Part shown: positions 45,564 to 57,219 of the stretch, in pieces
How positions within the stretch are numbered: the stretch's first letter is position 1
How the letters are laid out: each line of letters opens with the position of its first letter
The notes under the pieces: generated by a model
Database searches by the model: none
The model's input: only the letters and a program-made list of their open reading frames with translations
What the model was told of the DNA's origin: nothing
Made by a program: the position numbers and the translations under genes
NCBI GenBank assembly: GCA_012931725.1
Contig: CM022955.1
Location: forward strand, 11,000,885-11,064,884
Direction of reading: 5' to 3'
Source: Litsea cubeba
Taxonomy: Eukaryota > Streptophyta > Magnoliopsida > Laurales > Lauraceae
DNA: 64,000 bases

Positions 45564-48500
45564 TCAAATTGATGCGGGAGAATCAACAAGCATCAATTTG
45601 CTAACCAAGAACTGATGGCGTGGTCGTGGAAGACCTTTGGTGAAAATATCAGCGATTTGAAGATCAGTGGAGACATGCGGAAGGCTGATGACATCACGTT
45701 TAAACTCATCACGTATGAAGTGACAATCAACCTCGATGTGTTTAGTGCGTTCATGAAAAACCGGATTTTCAGTAATCCGAATTGCACTTGTATTATCTGC
45801 ATAGAGGGGAGTAGCGCCATTTGCGGGAAAACCAATGTTAGAGAGCAGACCGCGGAGCCAAAGAATTTCAGAGCATGCAGCAGACATGGCTCGGTACTCA
45901 GCCTCAGTAGAGGATTTGGAAACTGTTCCCTGTTTCTTGCATTTCCATGATATGAGACTATCACCCAAAAACATGCACCATCCTGTCGTCGATCTGCGAG
46001 TATCCGGACAACCGGCCCAATCAGCATCTGAATAAGCTTTGAGAGAGAGATTATTGTTGGATGGAAAAAACAACCCACGAGTTGGTGTGCGAATAAGGTA
46101 CCGAATGATGCGGCGAACAGCAGCCAGATGAAGGTGACGAGGAGCAGTCATGAACTGGCTCATCAGGTTGACCGCATAAGATATATCAGGACGAGTGATC
46201 GTGAGGTAGATCAAGCTACCAACTAACTGGCGATATGCAGTAGGATCGAGAAGAAGATCACCCTCCTCTCGACTGAGTTTGACATTCAGTTCGACCGGTG
46301 TATCTACTGGAGCGGAAGCAGTAAGGCCAGCCAAGTCAATGAGATCAACAGTGTATTTGTGCTGATTGAGAACTATACCTGTAGTCGATTGATGAACTTC
46401 AAGACCAAGGAAATAGTGTAGGGGGCCGAGATCCTTCATGTGAAATGTCTCACTAAGAGAAGCTTGGAGCTCCTGAATCATTTTGGCATTAGGACCAGTA
46501 ATGACGATATCATCAACATATACAAGTAGTATAGTGATCCCGGATGGAGCATGATGTAGAAACATAGAAGGATCATACGGGCTTGGATGAAAATCCAAGC
46601 GTAGAAGAGCAGCTTGAAATTTCTCAAACCATGCACGAGGAGCTTGTTTCAGACCATAGAGGGAGCGACGAAGTTTGGCAATCATTCCCTTCCCGGATGA
46701 GCATCCCTGAGGCAGTCGCATATAGACATCTTCTTTGAGATCACCATGTAGAAACGCATTCTTGACATCCATTTGATATAGAGGCCAAGACTGGGATGCA
46801 GCAACAACAAGAATTGTGCGTACGGTGGTCATTTTGGCAACCGGAGCAAAAGTTTCATCATAATCAATGCCATATTCCTGCCGATTTCCAAGAGCGACCA
46901 GACGCGCCTTATATCGATCTAAAGTACCATCAGATTTTAGCTTGAGAGAAAAAACCCACTTACAGCCAATAGGTTTGACACCCACAGGAGACGGGACAAC
47001 ATCCCACGTATGATTTTGCTCTAACGCATATAGTTCATCTTGCATAGCCTTATTCCAACATTTATCCTGCACAGCCTGAGAATAGGATTGGGGAATGGAA
47101 GAGGAAGACAAAGTGGCCATTAAAGAAGTATGTGAGAACCCATAACGGGCTGGTGGTACCGAAGGACGTGTGGAGCGACGCAATGAAGGATGTCCAGATG
47201 TATCAAGTGCCGGGGGTGGACCAGATGCCGGAGGAAGATCAGGAGGGGGATCCCTGGTAGGCGCTTCTCTGTTCCGTCTGTGATACACAAAATCTTGATT
47301 AAATCGAACAACCGATGGTTTGTCAGAAAAACCAGGTAAAGACACGAAAGAGGGAGAGGCAGGAGGATCAATGTGTTTTTGAAAAAAATATTGTTTTTCA
47401 AAGAAAACGACATTCCTAGAGGTACGTAAACGACGAATGTGAGGATCATAACAAAGGAACCCTTTCTGGAAGGGTGCATAACCTAAAAACACACACTGAG
47501 CTGATTGTGCGGTTAGTTTTGTTCTCTCAGAAGGAGGTAAGTGCACAAAGCAAATGGAGCCAAAAACATGAAGATCATCATAGGATGGAGAGGTCTTGTA
47601 CAATCGGTAATATGGGCTTTGATTCTCAATGGAGGTTGATGGCATACGATTGATCAGATGAGCCGCCGTAGCCAGTGCCTCAACCCAAAAGCGGGAGGGA
47701 ACCGATGATTCAAGAAGGAGGGAACGAGTGACATCAAGGAGATGTCTATTTTTCCTTTCAGCGATTCCATTTTGCTGGGGAGTATAAGGACAAGTTTTTT
47801 GAGAAATAATGCCTTTGTTTTGCAAAAACCGTTGAAAGTCTGAGGATACATATTCCCCGCCTGAATCAGATCGCAAGATTTTAATGCAAGTGGAAAATTG
47901 ATTCTCAACATAGGCAAGAAAAATTTTAAAAACATTAAAGACATCAGATTTTGAATGTAGAAAGTAGACCCATGTGAACCGACTGAAATCATCAATGAAA
48001 GTCACAAAATATTTATAGTGAGCATGGGAAAGAGCTGGAGCAATTCCCCATACATCACTATGAACTAAATCAAAACACTGAGTGGTGTGGGAAGTGGAAT
48101 GAGGAAACGGAAGAGTTTTGCTCTTTCCCATTTTACAAGTAGCACAATCAAAAGGCACACAAGAAGATAAACCAATAGATTTATTTAATAAACCAGAATT
48201 TAACATAAGGGATAAAGCCTTGGAATTAGGATGTCCGAGTCTATTATGCCACAAGCGGCAATTATCTCTAAGAGAAAAACAAAACACATTATTGTCAAAT
48301 TGAGTCCTAGAAAATTTAGAAAAATCCAGTGGAAACAAGCGTCCACATTTAGGCCCCCTCGCGATCTCCTTCCCTGTCATCTGGTCCTGCACAACACAAC
48401 CAGAAGAAGAAAAAGAGATGTTACAATTATTTTCAACAAGCTGCCCGACTGATAAAAGGTTTGAAGTTAAATTGGGACACAGATAAACATTTGTCAACGG

Positions 48501-49658
48501 AATGGGACCAGGGATGTCACCGACAGCAGTGATGGGAACATGGCCCCCGTTAGCAGTTTGTATTTGAAGATGGCCATTGTATTTTTGCACATTTGAGAAT
48601 GTGGCACGGGAAGACGTCATATGATTAGACGCTCCGGAATCAAGGAACCAAGTAGATGATGGAGGGGATATACCTGATAGACCAACCGCAGAAAGGGCAT
48701 TGACAATCATTTGTTGGACCAATTCAGGAGTGAGAGACGATGAGGGCCCAGGCTGTGAAGGTGCAGATGTAGGAGCAGGCATAACCGAAGACGCAACATA
48801 GGCATGTGGAGTCTGAGACTGTGGAGTCTGATACTGCGGAGATGGACGTTGTGGGCGGCGGCGACATTCAGAGATGATATGTCCCGACCTTTTACAGTAA
48901 CGGCAGACCTTCTGGTTGCATTGAGATGCAAGATGCCCAAATTTTTGACAGCTATAACATTGTGTTTTGCTCAAGTCATGAGTTGGAGGCTGAGAAGCTT
49001 TATTTGCCGAGAACGCGACTGAATAGGTCTCAGTTTTTTGTTGAGCAATATGAGCCGAGGTCGTAAGCCGTTGTTCTTCACGTAAGAGCTCATTCAAGCA
49101 CACATCCAATGAAGGTAAGGGTGTCCGATTCATCAGGGCAGATCGGACACTTTCATATTCGTTCCGCAGTTTCATCAAAAACTGATCACGCTGACTAGAG
49201 GCCTGGAGGTCTTGGATCACTGTTAAAACATTGTCAGCCACAGCCGCATACTTAATACTATCATATTCCGACCACAGTGTACGAAAGCCGGAATAATAGT
49301 CTTGTACCGACATTGTCCCTTGAGCATACTCAGCAATCGCACATTCAAGATGAAACTGACGTGCAGAGTTGGTTTGGTGGTATACTTTCTTCAGGTACCC
49401 CCACATGGCCTTAGAGGTAGAGTAAGGCTTGAGATTCATTATCAGATGAGGCTCGACGGATCCCAAAATCCAGGATTTGATTTTGGCATCTTTAGTATGC
49501 CAAGATGAGATCTTCTTCTCATCCTCAGTGGGTGTAGGGTCAGTGCCAGAAACAAATCCCCACAATTCCTTAGCTTCGAGATATGTTTGAAATTGGAAGG
49601 ACCAGGCAGGATAATTCTGTCCCGTAAATTTAATCAAAGTGACCTCAGATTTTTCCAT
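45564..49658 (-). CDS. copia gag-pol polyprotein, intact, 1364 aa
   Basis: The start at 49658 (MEKSEVTLIKFTGQNYPAW) matches the start in all related copies; an in-frame Met at 49739 would add 27 residues. Domains in order: gag about 1-230; two zinc knuckles CYSCQKFGHLASQC (234-247) and CRYCKRSGHIISEC (252-265); protease WFLDSGASNHMT (337-348); integrase HHCC zinc region about 471-508 and catalytic D535, D598 and E634; RT with [11 protein letters not shown] (about 964) and YVDD (1047-1050); RNase H with AYSDADWAG (about 1208) and DNTSAIRITENPVF (about 1288). It ends LMLVDSPASI. All key catalytic residues are present and no stop or shift is seen. Confidence 0.96.
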   Translation of the reverse strand: MEKSEVTLIKFTGQNYPAWSFQFQTYLEAKELWGFVSGTDPTPTEDEKKISSWHTKDAKIKSWILGSVEPHLIMNLKPYSTSKAMWGYLKKVYHQTNSARQFHLECAIAEYAQGTMSVQDYYSGFRTLWSEYDSIKYAAVADNVLTVIQDLQASSQRDQFLMKLRNEYESVRSALMNRTPLPSLDVCLNELLREEQRLTTSAHIAQQKTETYSVAFSANKASQPPTHDLSKTQCYSCQKFGHLASQCNQKVCRYCKRSGHIISECRRRPQRPSPQYQTPQSQTPHAYVASSVMPAPTSAPSQPGPSSSLTPELVQQMIVNALSAVGLSGISPPSSTWFLDSGASNHMTSSRATFSNVQKYNGHLQIQTANGGHVPITAVGDIPGPIPLTNVYLCPNLTSNLLSVGQLVENNCNISFSSSGCVVQDQMTGKEIARGPKCGRLFPLDFSKFSRTQFDNNVFCFSLRDNCRLWHNRLGHPNSKALSLMLNSGLLNKSIGLSSCVPFDCATCKMGKSKTLPFPHSTSHTTQCFDLVHSDVWGIAPALSHAHYKYFVTFIDDFSRFTWVYFLHSKSDVFNVFKIFLAYVENQFSTCIKILRSDSGGEYVSSDFQRFLQNKGIISQKTCPYTPQQNGIAERKNRHLLDVTRSLLLESSVPSRFWVEALATAAHLINRMPSTSIENQSPYYRLYKTSPSYDDLHVFGSICFVHLPPSERTKLTAQSAQCVFLGYAPFQKGFLCYDPHIRRLRTSRNVVFFEKQYFFQKHIDPPASPSFVSLPGFSDKPSVVRFNQDFVYHRRNREAPTRDPPPDLPPASGPPPALDTSGHPSLRRSTRPSVPPARYGFSHTSLMATLSSSSIPQSYSQAVQDKCWNKAMQDELYALEQNHTWDVVPSPVGVKPIGCKWVFSLKLKSDGTLDRYKARLVALGNRQEYGIDYDETFAPVAKMTTVRTILVVAASQSWPLYQMDVKNAFLHGDLKEDVYMRLPQGCSSGKGMIAKLRRSLYGLKQAPRAWFEKFQAALLRLDFHPSPYDPSMFLHHAPSGITILLVYVDDIVITGPNAKMIQELQASLSETFHMKDLGPLHYFLGLEVHQSTTGIVLNQHKYTVDLIDLAGLTASAPVDTPVELNVKLSREEGDLLLDPTAYRQLVGSLIYLTITRPDISYAVNLMSQFMTAPRHLHLAAVRRIIRYLIRTPTRGLFFPSNNNLSLKAYSDADWAGCPDTRRSTTGWCMFLGDSLISWKCKKQGTVSKSSTEAEYRAMSAACSEILWLRGLLSNIGFPANGATPLYADNTSAIRITENPVFHERTKHIEVDCHFIRDEFKRDVISLPHVSTDLQIADIFTKGLPRPRHQFLVSKLMLVDSPASI

Positions 49659-50269
49659 CTCGACTGGATTTTGTGAAAGAGAAGAGATCAAATCCAATAC
49701 TAATGTGTATAAAGGATTATGTGTGAATGCAGGAGGCAAGTGGCAACCAATCAGATCAATCAGAGAAATTATGAGGCTAACAGAACATCAAAAAAACAGA
49801 AAAAAGACCCCAGACGTCCTTGATTTGAGGCCTAGATCCCCAACGTGGGCCCCACAAATGATGCTGGACACAGATCAGACTCCTGATCTATAATAGTAGA
49901 CAAAATTCGCACCTACTGGAACAAGTTTGGACTTATTCCGTTGAAAATCCAAAATTCTGTACGGTGTTGATCAAAACTTGTGGAAATTTTGACAAATCAC
50001 GAGAATGATCACAAACCTTACCTGACAGTGTCGAAAAATCTTGGAAAAATCACCAAAAAAACTCAGAAGACCTGGGCGACCTTGGCTGGAGTGTTCCTTG
50101 ATGGTGCTGTGATGATCGCAGATGGGCCACAGTGGATCTGAGCTTATCGCAGATCCTGAATGGACGATCCCTTGAAACAGATTCTCTATCTGTTTGTTTT
50201 TCTTCACAAGAAAGAGAGATTCCTCTCTGATGGACTCCTTAATTGATTGATAAGGATTATACTAGAACC
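49659..50269 (-). other. leader of copia copy 2
   Basis: This 0.6-kb leader carries one copy of the shared module (about 49915-50115: AACAAGTTTGGACTTATTCC, then GGCGACCTTGGCTGGAG). Confidence 0.6.
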
Positions 50270-50567
50270 GCTCTGATACCATGACAAAACTATGAATGTA
50301 ATAACTTGATGAGTCTCCTTTGGAGATCGTCCATTATATATATAGGATTACAATGCCTTTAATCAAGGTCCTAACACAGGAAAGTAAACTAATTACATCA
50401 ATTAGAATATCTAAGTTAAGAAAGTAAACTAATTACATCAATTAGTATCTTTAAGTTAGGAAAGAAATCAGAGAAAGATATATGTACAACTGTCAAGTTG
50501 ACCCAATGTAATTCTACATGAGGATGTATGGGCCTACAGATGAGCCGGGCCTTGGGCCTGTTTAACA

Positions 50568-50764
50568 GGGAGTTGGCCAAGGTTCCATCTACTTAACATA
50601 AATTCAGATATACATTATAGCAGCACCACTGTCTTTGTTATGTGTGAATCTAAACATTCATTCATCAATAAATACCAATTAGACTGACATGTTGTGGAAA
50701 CAAACAAGGAACGCCATAAAACAAACAATTTAAGGGCTAGAGAAGGTTCGGCTAAGGCCCTGCC
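50568..50764. repeat. old gypsy LTR, segment between copia copy 2 and hAT
   Basis: This short stretch between two insertions ends in GCCCTGCC, the left target duplication of the hAT. Confidence 0.5.
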
Positions 50765-51119
50765 TAGGCAGGTCAAACGGGCCGTGCCACTAGGAAAAAG
50801 CCCTAGCACGGCATTGTAAAGATGTAAAGAGCAAAATGAGAGAGAAGTTTGGAGGAAAAGTTCATTCCTCAAAGGAGGATCGACCAACCATTTTATAATC
50901 AATTTACCCTAATCACATGCTAGTAATCAGCAGTAATTATAATCTAATTACAATCAAGAATTGAAGAATAAAGAATATCTAAAGAATATCCTATCTCTAT
51001 ACATAGAAGAAAATCAATGAAACAGCCTGTATAAGGCTTATCCTAGACCCACACGTGGGATATTTTACATGGGTTAAAAACTGATTGGGCTGGGCCTAGG
51101 GCCTGTTAGCATAAGTCCA

Positions 51120-54100
51120 TTATCTTCTACACTCCCCCTCAAATTGATGTGGTAAGGCAGAAAACATCAATTTGCTAGTGAGATCATGATGACGCGTTTT
51201 GGGGAGAGCTTTTGTGAAGATATCCGCCAACTGGTTAAGAGTAGAGACATGAGGCAAAGTTATCTTCTCCGTAACAACATGCTGACGGATGAAGTGGCAA
51301 TCAATCTCAATGTGCTTCGTTCTTTCATGAAAGACCGGATTGTTTGCAATTCTAGTAGCACTGGTGTTGTCCCCATGAAGAGGTGTAGATCTAGCAATGA
51401 TGACACCGAATTCACAAAGAAGACGACGTAGCCAGATGATTTCAGCACTCGCAGATGACATGGCCCGATATTCAGCCTCAGCAGAAGATTTAGAGACGGT
51501 GGTTTGCTTCTTGCATTTCCACGAAATCAAGGAGTCCCCAAGAAACATACACCAGCCAGTGGTAGAGTGCCGAGAATCTGGGCAACCAGCCCAGTCAGCA
51601 TCCGAATAAGCTGATAAGTGTAGAGAAGCGCCCGAAGAGTAGAAGAGACCATGGTTAAGGGTGCCTTTGACATAGCGGAGTATGCGCAAGGCAGCAGCAA
51701 GGTGAGGTTTGTGAGGATTGCTCACAAACTGGCTAACCGTATGAACGGCATGAGAAATATCTGGTCGGGTCATAGTTAAGTAGAGCAAACTACCTACTAT
51801 TCGCCGAAAAATAGAAGGATCATCTAGGGGCTGGCCATCATCCCTACGGATCTTGCTGTTCAACTCCATAGGAGTATCAAAAGTGTGAACATCATCAAGT
51901 TGTGCCGAAGTGATTAAATCTTTAGCATATTTCCGCTGATGAATCCGAATGCCAGATTTGCTGCGCAAGAACTCCAGCCCTAGAAAGTAGGTGAGAGGAC
52001 CAAGATCCTTCATTCTGAAGTGGCGAGTGAGATGACGTTTGAGATCCGTAATACCGGCACTATCATTGCCACTGATAATCATATCATCAACATAGACTAA
52101 GAGAAATGTGTAGCCTTTTGATGTCCATCGGAGGAAGAGGGAACTATCAGAGTGACTCTGGCGAAATCCAGCTTGAAGGATAGCGGCCCGAAATTTATCA
52201 AACCAAGCCCTGGGAGCCTGCTTAAGTCCATAAAGAGCTTTCCTCAATTTACAAACATGGTGTGGAGGACAAACATAACCCAGAGGTGGTTTTAAATAAA
52301 CAGTTTCATGTAAGTCGCCATGAAGAAAGGCGTTTTTGACATCCATTTGCCATAGGGGCCAGTTACGGGCTGCAGCTACACAAAGGAGGGTGCGAACCGT
52401 GGTCATTTTAGCCACTGGTGCAAAGGTCTCCTCACAGTCAATCCCATATTCCTGCTTGTAACCTTGGGCAACCAATCTAGCTTTGTAGCGGTCAAGACTC
52501 CCATCAGAATGAACTTTGATGGAATAGATCCATTTTCTGCCGATTGCAGAGGCGCCGACAGGGGCCGGTACCAATTCCCATGTTTTGTTTGCTTCAAGAG
52601 CAAGCAACTCCTCGGTCATAGCATCCTGCCAGTATGCAATCTTCGAAGCCTGTGAATAAGATGTAGGTATAGGAGCACTATCCAAAGAAGTGAAAAGAGC
52701 AGGAAAGCCATATCTGTCAGGAGTAACAGAAGGACGACTAGTGCGTCTCAGGGGTATGACACTAGCAGTAGAAGAAGCATTAATACCTGAGGATGCAGTA
52801 GGTAGGCACTGGGAGAAGATCAGAAGAATGAGTCCCCACAGGAGGAACCTTGTTCTGCCGGACATAGACATTGGTAATAGGTGGAGGTGGAGAAGTAGTT
52901 GCAGGAAATTGAGGCAGATAAGATACATCAACCGGATGAGTATCCAAACGCAAAGAAAAGAAAGGAATGTGTTCCAAGAAGATCACATTACGAGATATCC
53001 GCATGCGATTCTCAGATTGGTCATGACATAGAAATCCCTTGTGTTCAGTACTGTAACCTAGGAAGAGACATTTGGCAGCTTGAGGGGACAACTTAGTGCG
53101 CTCTGTAGGTGGAAGATGGACAAAGCATAAACAACCAAAAACACGCAAGTGAGAATATGAAGGAGTATGACCAAAGAGAGCTTCATATGGAGTAGTCTTT
53201 CCGAGAACGGAGCTAGGATGACGATTGAGGAGATATACAGCAGTCTGTGCAGCATCACACCAAAATTTGGGAGGAACTAAGGATTCAAGTAGGAGAGTTC
53301 GAACAGTTTCAAGAATATGCCTGTTTTTCCTCTCTGCAACACCATTTTGCTGAGGAGTATGTGGGCAGGATTTTTGGAGAAGAATGCCTTTATCAGAAAG
53401 AAAAGCAGAAAATTCATGGGACATGTATTCTCCGCCGGAGTCAGACCTAAGAATTTTTATATCCTTTTGAAATTGTGTGTGAACCATATTATAAAACTTT
53501 TGGAAAAGAGAAAAGACTTCAGATTTTAAGCGCATGAAATAAATCCAAGTGAATCGAGAATGATCATCAATGAAGGTCACATAATACTTAAACCCTGTCC
53601 GACTTAATGTGGGTGCAATTCCCCAAACATCAGTGTGAATGATATCAAAAGATGTTGAAGCACGAGAACGATGAATGAGAAATGGCAAAATATGACTCTT
53701 ACTCAAACAACACGTTGCACATTTTGATTGAAGGAAAGAGGACATCATTTTATTATCAATAGTGGGTTCTAAACAACCAATTTTAAACAAGGAAAGTAAA
53801 TAAGCATTGTTTACACGACCAAGACGACTATGCCAGATAGTCCACAATTTATTGAAATTAGGAGAAGAAGAAGAAAATAGGGAATGATGTCCAATGTCCA
53901 GCAGAAAAAGTCGACCATGTTTACTCCCCGTCACGATCACTCTCCCAGTTTGCCGCTCCTGTATGACACAACCAGTGGAAGAAAAGTTAATATGGTACCC
54001 ATCATCAATAAGTTGTCCGACGGAAAGTAAATTGGCTGATAATTTTGGAACAAAATAGACATTGGAGAGATGGAGGGACTGGCCAGAGACACTAGATAAA

Positions 54101-55327
54101 GTAATGGTACCAATTCCAGAAATGAGTAATTGGTCTCCATTAGCAGTAGTTATTTTGTCTTTGCCAAGGTAAGGTTGAGAGGCTGTAAAGCTATGTTCCA
54201 CAGAAGTCATGTGGTTTGATGCTCCTGAATCTAGAAACCAGGTAGATGGTGTAATGGAGGAAGACCTAGAGATTGAAGAATGAAAAGCAGGAAATGCTAG
54301 AGGAGACTGAGTTTGATACCGACCACCATTAAAACCCATGGATGCATATGCGGAAGTCACCGTGTTCTGAATTAGTTCTTGAATCTGGGCTGGAGTCATG
54401 GATACAGCCCCGGAAGAAGCGCTTCCTGTGTCAGGCAGAGATGCTTGAACTTGGAATGCAGCTGGTCGTGACCTGGTGGAAGGATTTTGCTTCTGCTGGG
54501 GTCCATTCTTTCCGCTGTAAGCTGCGACAATCATCAATAAGATGACCAGAGCGTTTGCAATATCTGCACACCAATTTCTTTCGACAATTCTTGGCCAGAT
54601 GACCGAAGCCTTTACACTCATAGCATTGTGTAGGCTTCTGATTGGGGGTTGCCAGAAGGGCAGACTCAGTCTGAAGAGAAGCTAGGGATGCCTGTGGTTC
54701 TTCAAGAATGGTACGCTGAGAGTTTAGGCGAAGTTCTTCGCGAAGGACTTCTTGGAAGCATGTGTCCAGGTTTGCTGTTACTTCTCGATTCATGAGAGTC
54801 GACCGAACAGATTCGAATTCAGGTCTGAGATTCATAAGGAACTGGCTAATGTGGGTTTCCTCTTGTAATTTAAGAGCCTCAGACAGAAACCCAGCAGAAA
54901 CAGTTTGAACAATCATAGCATCCCTCTCAGTCCATAAGGTGAGAAATCCATTGAAGTACGCTTGCACAGATTTATCACCTTGACTGAATTTTGCAATTTC
55001 ATTATCTAGTTGAAATTTGCGAGCTTTATTTGTTTGATGATAAATATTCTTAAGATGACTCCACATATCAGATGCGGCAGTATATGCTTGAAGAGCAATT
55101 GCAAGAGAAGGGTCAATGGAGTTAAGAATCCAAGTGATGACCTTAGCATTTTCTTTTGACCAGGTGGGTAATGCTTTTGTGTCAGTAGTGCTGGCAGTAG
55201 GTTTAGTTATCGATCCATCGAGATAACCAAACAGACCTTGGCCTGCTACAAAATTCTTTAGATGAAAGGACCAGGCCATATAATTATTCCCATTAAATTT
55301 AACGGGAATAATATCATATTTTTCCAT
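51120..55327 (-). pseudogene. copia gag-pol polyprotein of copy 4, two frame changes
   Basis: It starts at 55327 (MEKYDIIPVKFNGNNYMAW). The gag frame runs to about 54515 with knuckles CYECKGFGHLAKNC and CRYCKRSGHLIDDC. Just after DDCRSLQRK the frame changes, compared with copy 1. Protease (WFLDSGASNHMTSVE), integrase (HTDVWG, RSDSGGEY, ERKNRH) and the linker run in the second frame to about 52810. There a second change leads into RT ([12 protein letters not shown] near 52090) and RNase H ([26 protein letters not shown]), ending in the LTR. No in-frame nonsense codons are seen within the three segments. With LTRs nearly identical, the two shifts may be recent mutations or sequencing errors in homopolymer-like tracts. 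Confidence 0.93.
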
Positions 55328-56466
55328 TGATAATAGTTCAGCAATAAGAAGAAGAAGAAGAACCAGCAGAGATGCAAGTAACACAGCAGTAAAGAAAATC
55401 AACTATTGCAGACACAGATGCAAGATCAGGCTTCCAAATAACCCCCAGAGCTTAGATAGCACGTCAATAATAGTGGATCACTACTGATCATATCATGACA
55501 GAAGACTTTATGTTTCCAATAACCACAGATCACCGATCTGGTTAATGCTAAGATTACAGATCCTTGATCTGTGAGTCTCCCAAGGGCAGTATAATAAATC
55601 AACAGCAGCAGCAGTATTGCAGAGAAGCAACAGTAGCAATCTGATATGAATCAGATGTTCACAGACACAAAACAACCCAGACGACCTTCAGATTTGTGTC
55701 TGGATGAGCACGTGGGGCCCACAGAGGGATTGAAATGCAGATTAGGTGTAAGATCTGATTGCCAGACTTAATTGTCTTCCTTCAGGCCAAATCTGATGAG
55801 ATTTGGATAAGGATCCACAATTCTAGACGGTGGAGATGAAATCATTTTGAGAAATACCGTCAGTTGAAGAAGAGGTTGAAAGTGCCTTAAAGGTGATGAA
55901 ATAAATCTAGAAAAATCACCATAATTCCCAGAAATGCTAGTCGACCAAGTTGGGAATGACTGTTAGTGATTTTGTGATCATCACATGTGGACCATAGAGA
56001 AAGCAGAGAAAATCAGCAGCAAACCGACGTTACTGTGTGAATGTCGACACAGTTCGACAGTGAACCGATCTCCTTGTGAGATCTGGTTAGCTGATTGTGG
56101 CCCGATAAGAGGTATGGAGTGGAAGGACAAGATATTTTCGCAACTCCAGGCCAAAGTTTCACTCAAATCGGATCAAAATCCACAAATTGAGACGGCCTTG
56201 ATGAAATCAGTGGCAAGAAATAAAAGTATCACAAATGTTGCTGGAAAACTCACCTATGATGGGAGAAAAATTCCTGAAAAATGTCCATAAATACTAGTAA
56301 TGCTGGTCGACCAAGATGGAGGTGATCGTGAGAGATGTTGAAGACGATCTGAAGTGGGCCACGTCTTGATCAGGGATGATCAGACACTATCAGGGATGAT
56401 CAGACACTCCAGGAAGAAGATCCAAGTCAGGGAGAATGACTGAATCAATGAGAGAAGGCAACTATA
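55328..56466 (-). other. leader of copia copy 4 with repeated modules
   Basis: Two module copies lie at about 55790-55970 and 56105-56340, closely matching the copy 1 leader (GGCCAAAGTTTCACTCAAAT, ACCTATGATGG, GTCGACCAAGATGG). The tandem GATCAGGGATGATCAGACAC unit recurs near 56366-56408. Confidence 0.7.
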
Positions 56467-57219
56467 GCTCTGATACCATGTAAAGATGTAAAGAGCAAAA
56501 TGAGAGAGAAGTTTGGAGGAAAAGTTCATCCCTCAAAGGAGGATCGACCAACCATTTTATAATCAATTTACCCTAATCACATGCTAGTAATCAGCAGTAA
56601 TTATAATCTAATTACAATCAAGAATTGAAGAATAAAGAATATCTAAAGAATATCCTATCTCTATACATAGAAGAAAATCAATGAAACAGCCTGTATAAGG
56701 CTTATCCTAGACCCACACGTGGGATATTTTACATGGGTTAAAAACTGATTGGGCTGGGCCTAGGGCCTGTTAGCATAAGTCCATTATCTTCTACAGGCAT
56801 GGCCCGCTGTCACGGTCCGCCATGGGCCGGGCTGGAGAGTGCCGGGCCTCCGTGCCAGGTGTGCCTCTTTCATCTTTTTTCCCGATTTTTTTTTCTATTC
56901 AGTATTAAAATTAAAAATGAGAACACAAGCACGGAGATGACAGTTATTTAAGTGGTTCGGTCAAACTCGACCTACTCCACTGAGAAGAGAGAACCATTTG
57001 GATCTTAACTTCTTGAAGGTTTCTAAATAGGATTACCTTCAAAACCTTACAATCTTTTTTAGAAAATAAAAATAAAAAAAGAATGAAAAACTTATATATT
57101 TACAAATTACAATGAAGAAAAAAAGCAAAAAATCATATTTGTAGTCCACTAATGTATTCTGCTGGATCAAAATCTTCCATTGATGATGTCAACTCTTGCT
57201 TCCTCTTATCTACCAAATA

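Larger units (their letters stand above)
45272..50567 (-). mobile_element. complete young Ty1/copia element, copy 2
   Basis: LTRs are 45272-45556 (285 bp) and 50282-50567 (286 bp), beginning TGACAAAACTATG and ending TTTAACA. They differ by a single inserted base near the end. The PBS GCTCTGATACCA (50270-50281) directly abuts the 5' LTR. The polypurine tract CCCCCCCTCAAATTGATG (as + strand) abuts the 3' LTR. GGGAG flanks at 45267-45271 and 50568-50572. The polyprotein is uninterrupted, so this is a candidate autonomous element. Confidence 0.97.
50815..56795 (-). mobile_element. complete young Ty1/copia element, copy 4, inside the hAT
   Basis: LTRs 50815-51131 and 56479-56795 are each 317 bp and differ at one site (CATTCCTC against CATCCCTC). 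The PBS GCTCTGATACCA (56467-56478) abuts the 5' LTR. The tract CTCCCCCTCAAATTGATG follows the 3' LTR. GGCAT flanks at 50810-50814 and 56796-56800. Despite its youth, the polyprotein has two frame changes. Confidence 0.97.
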
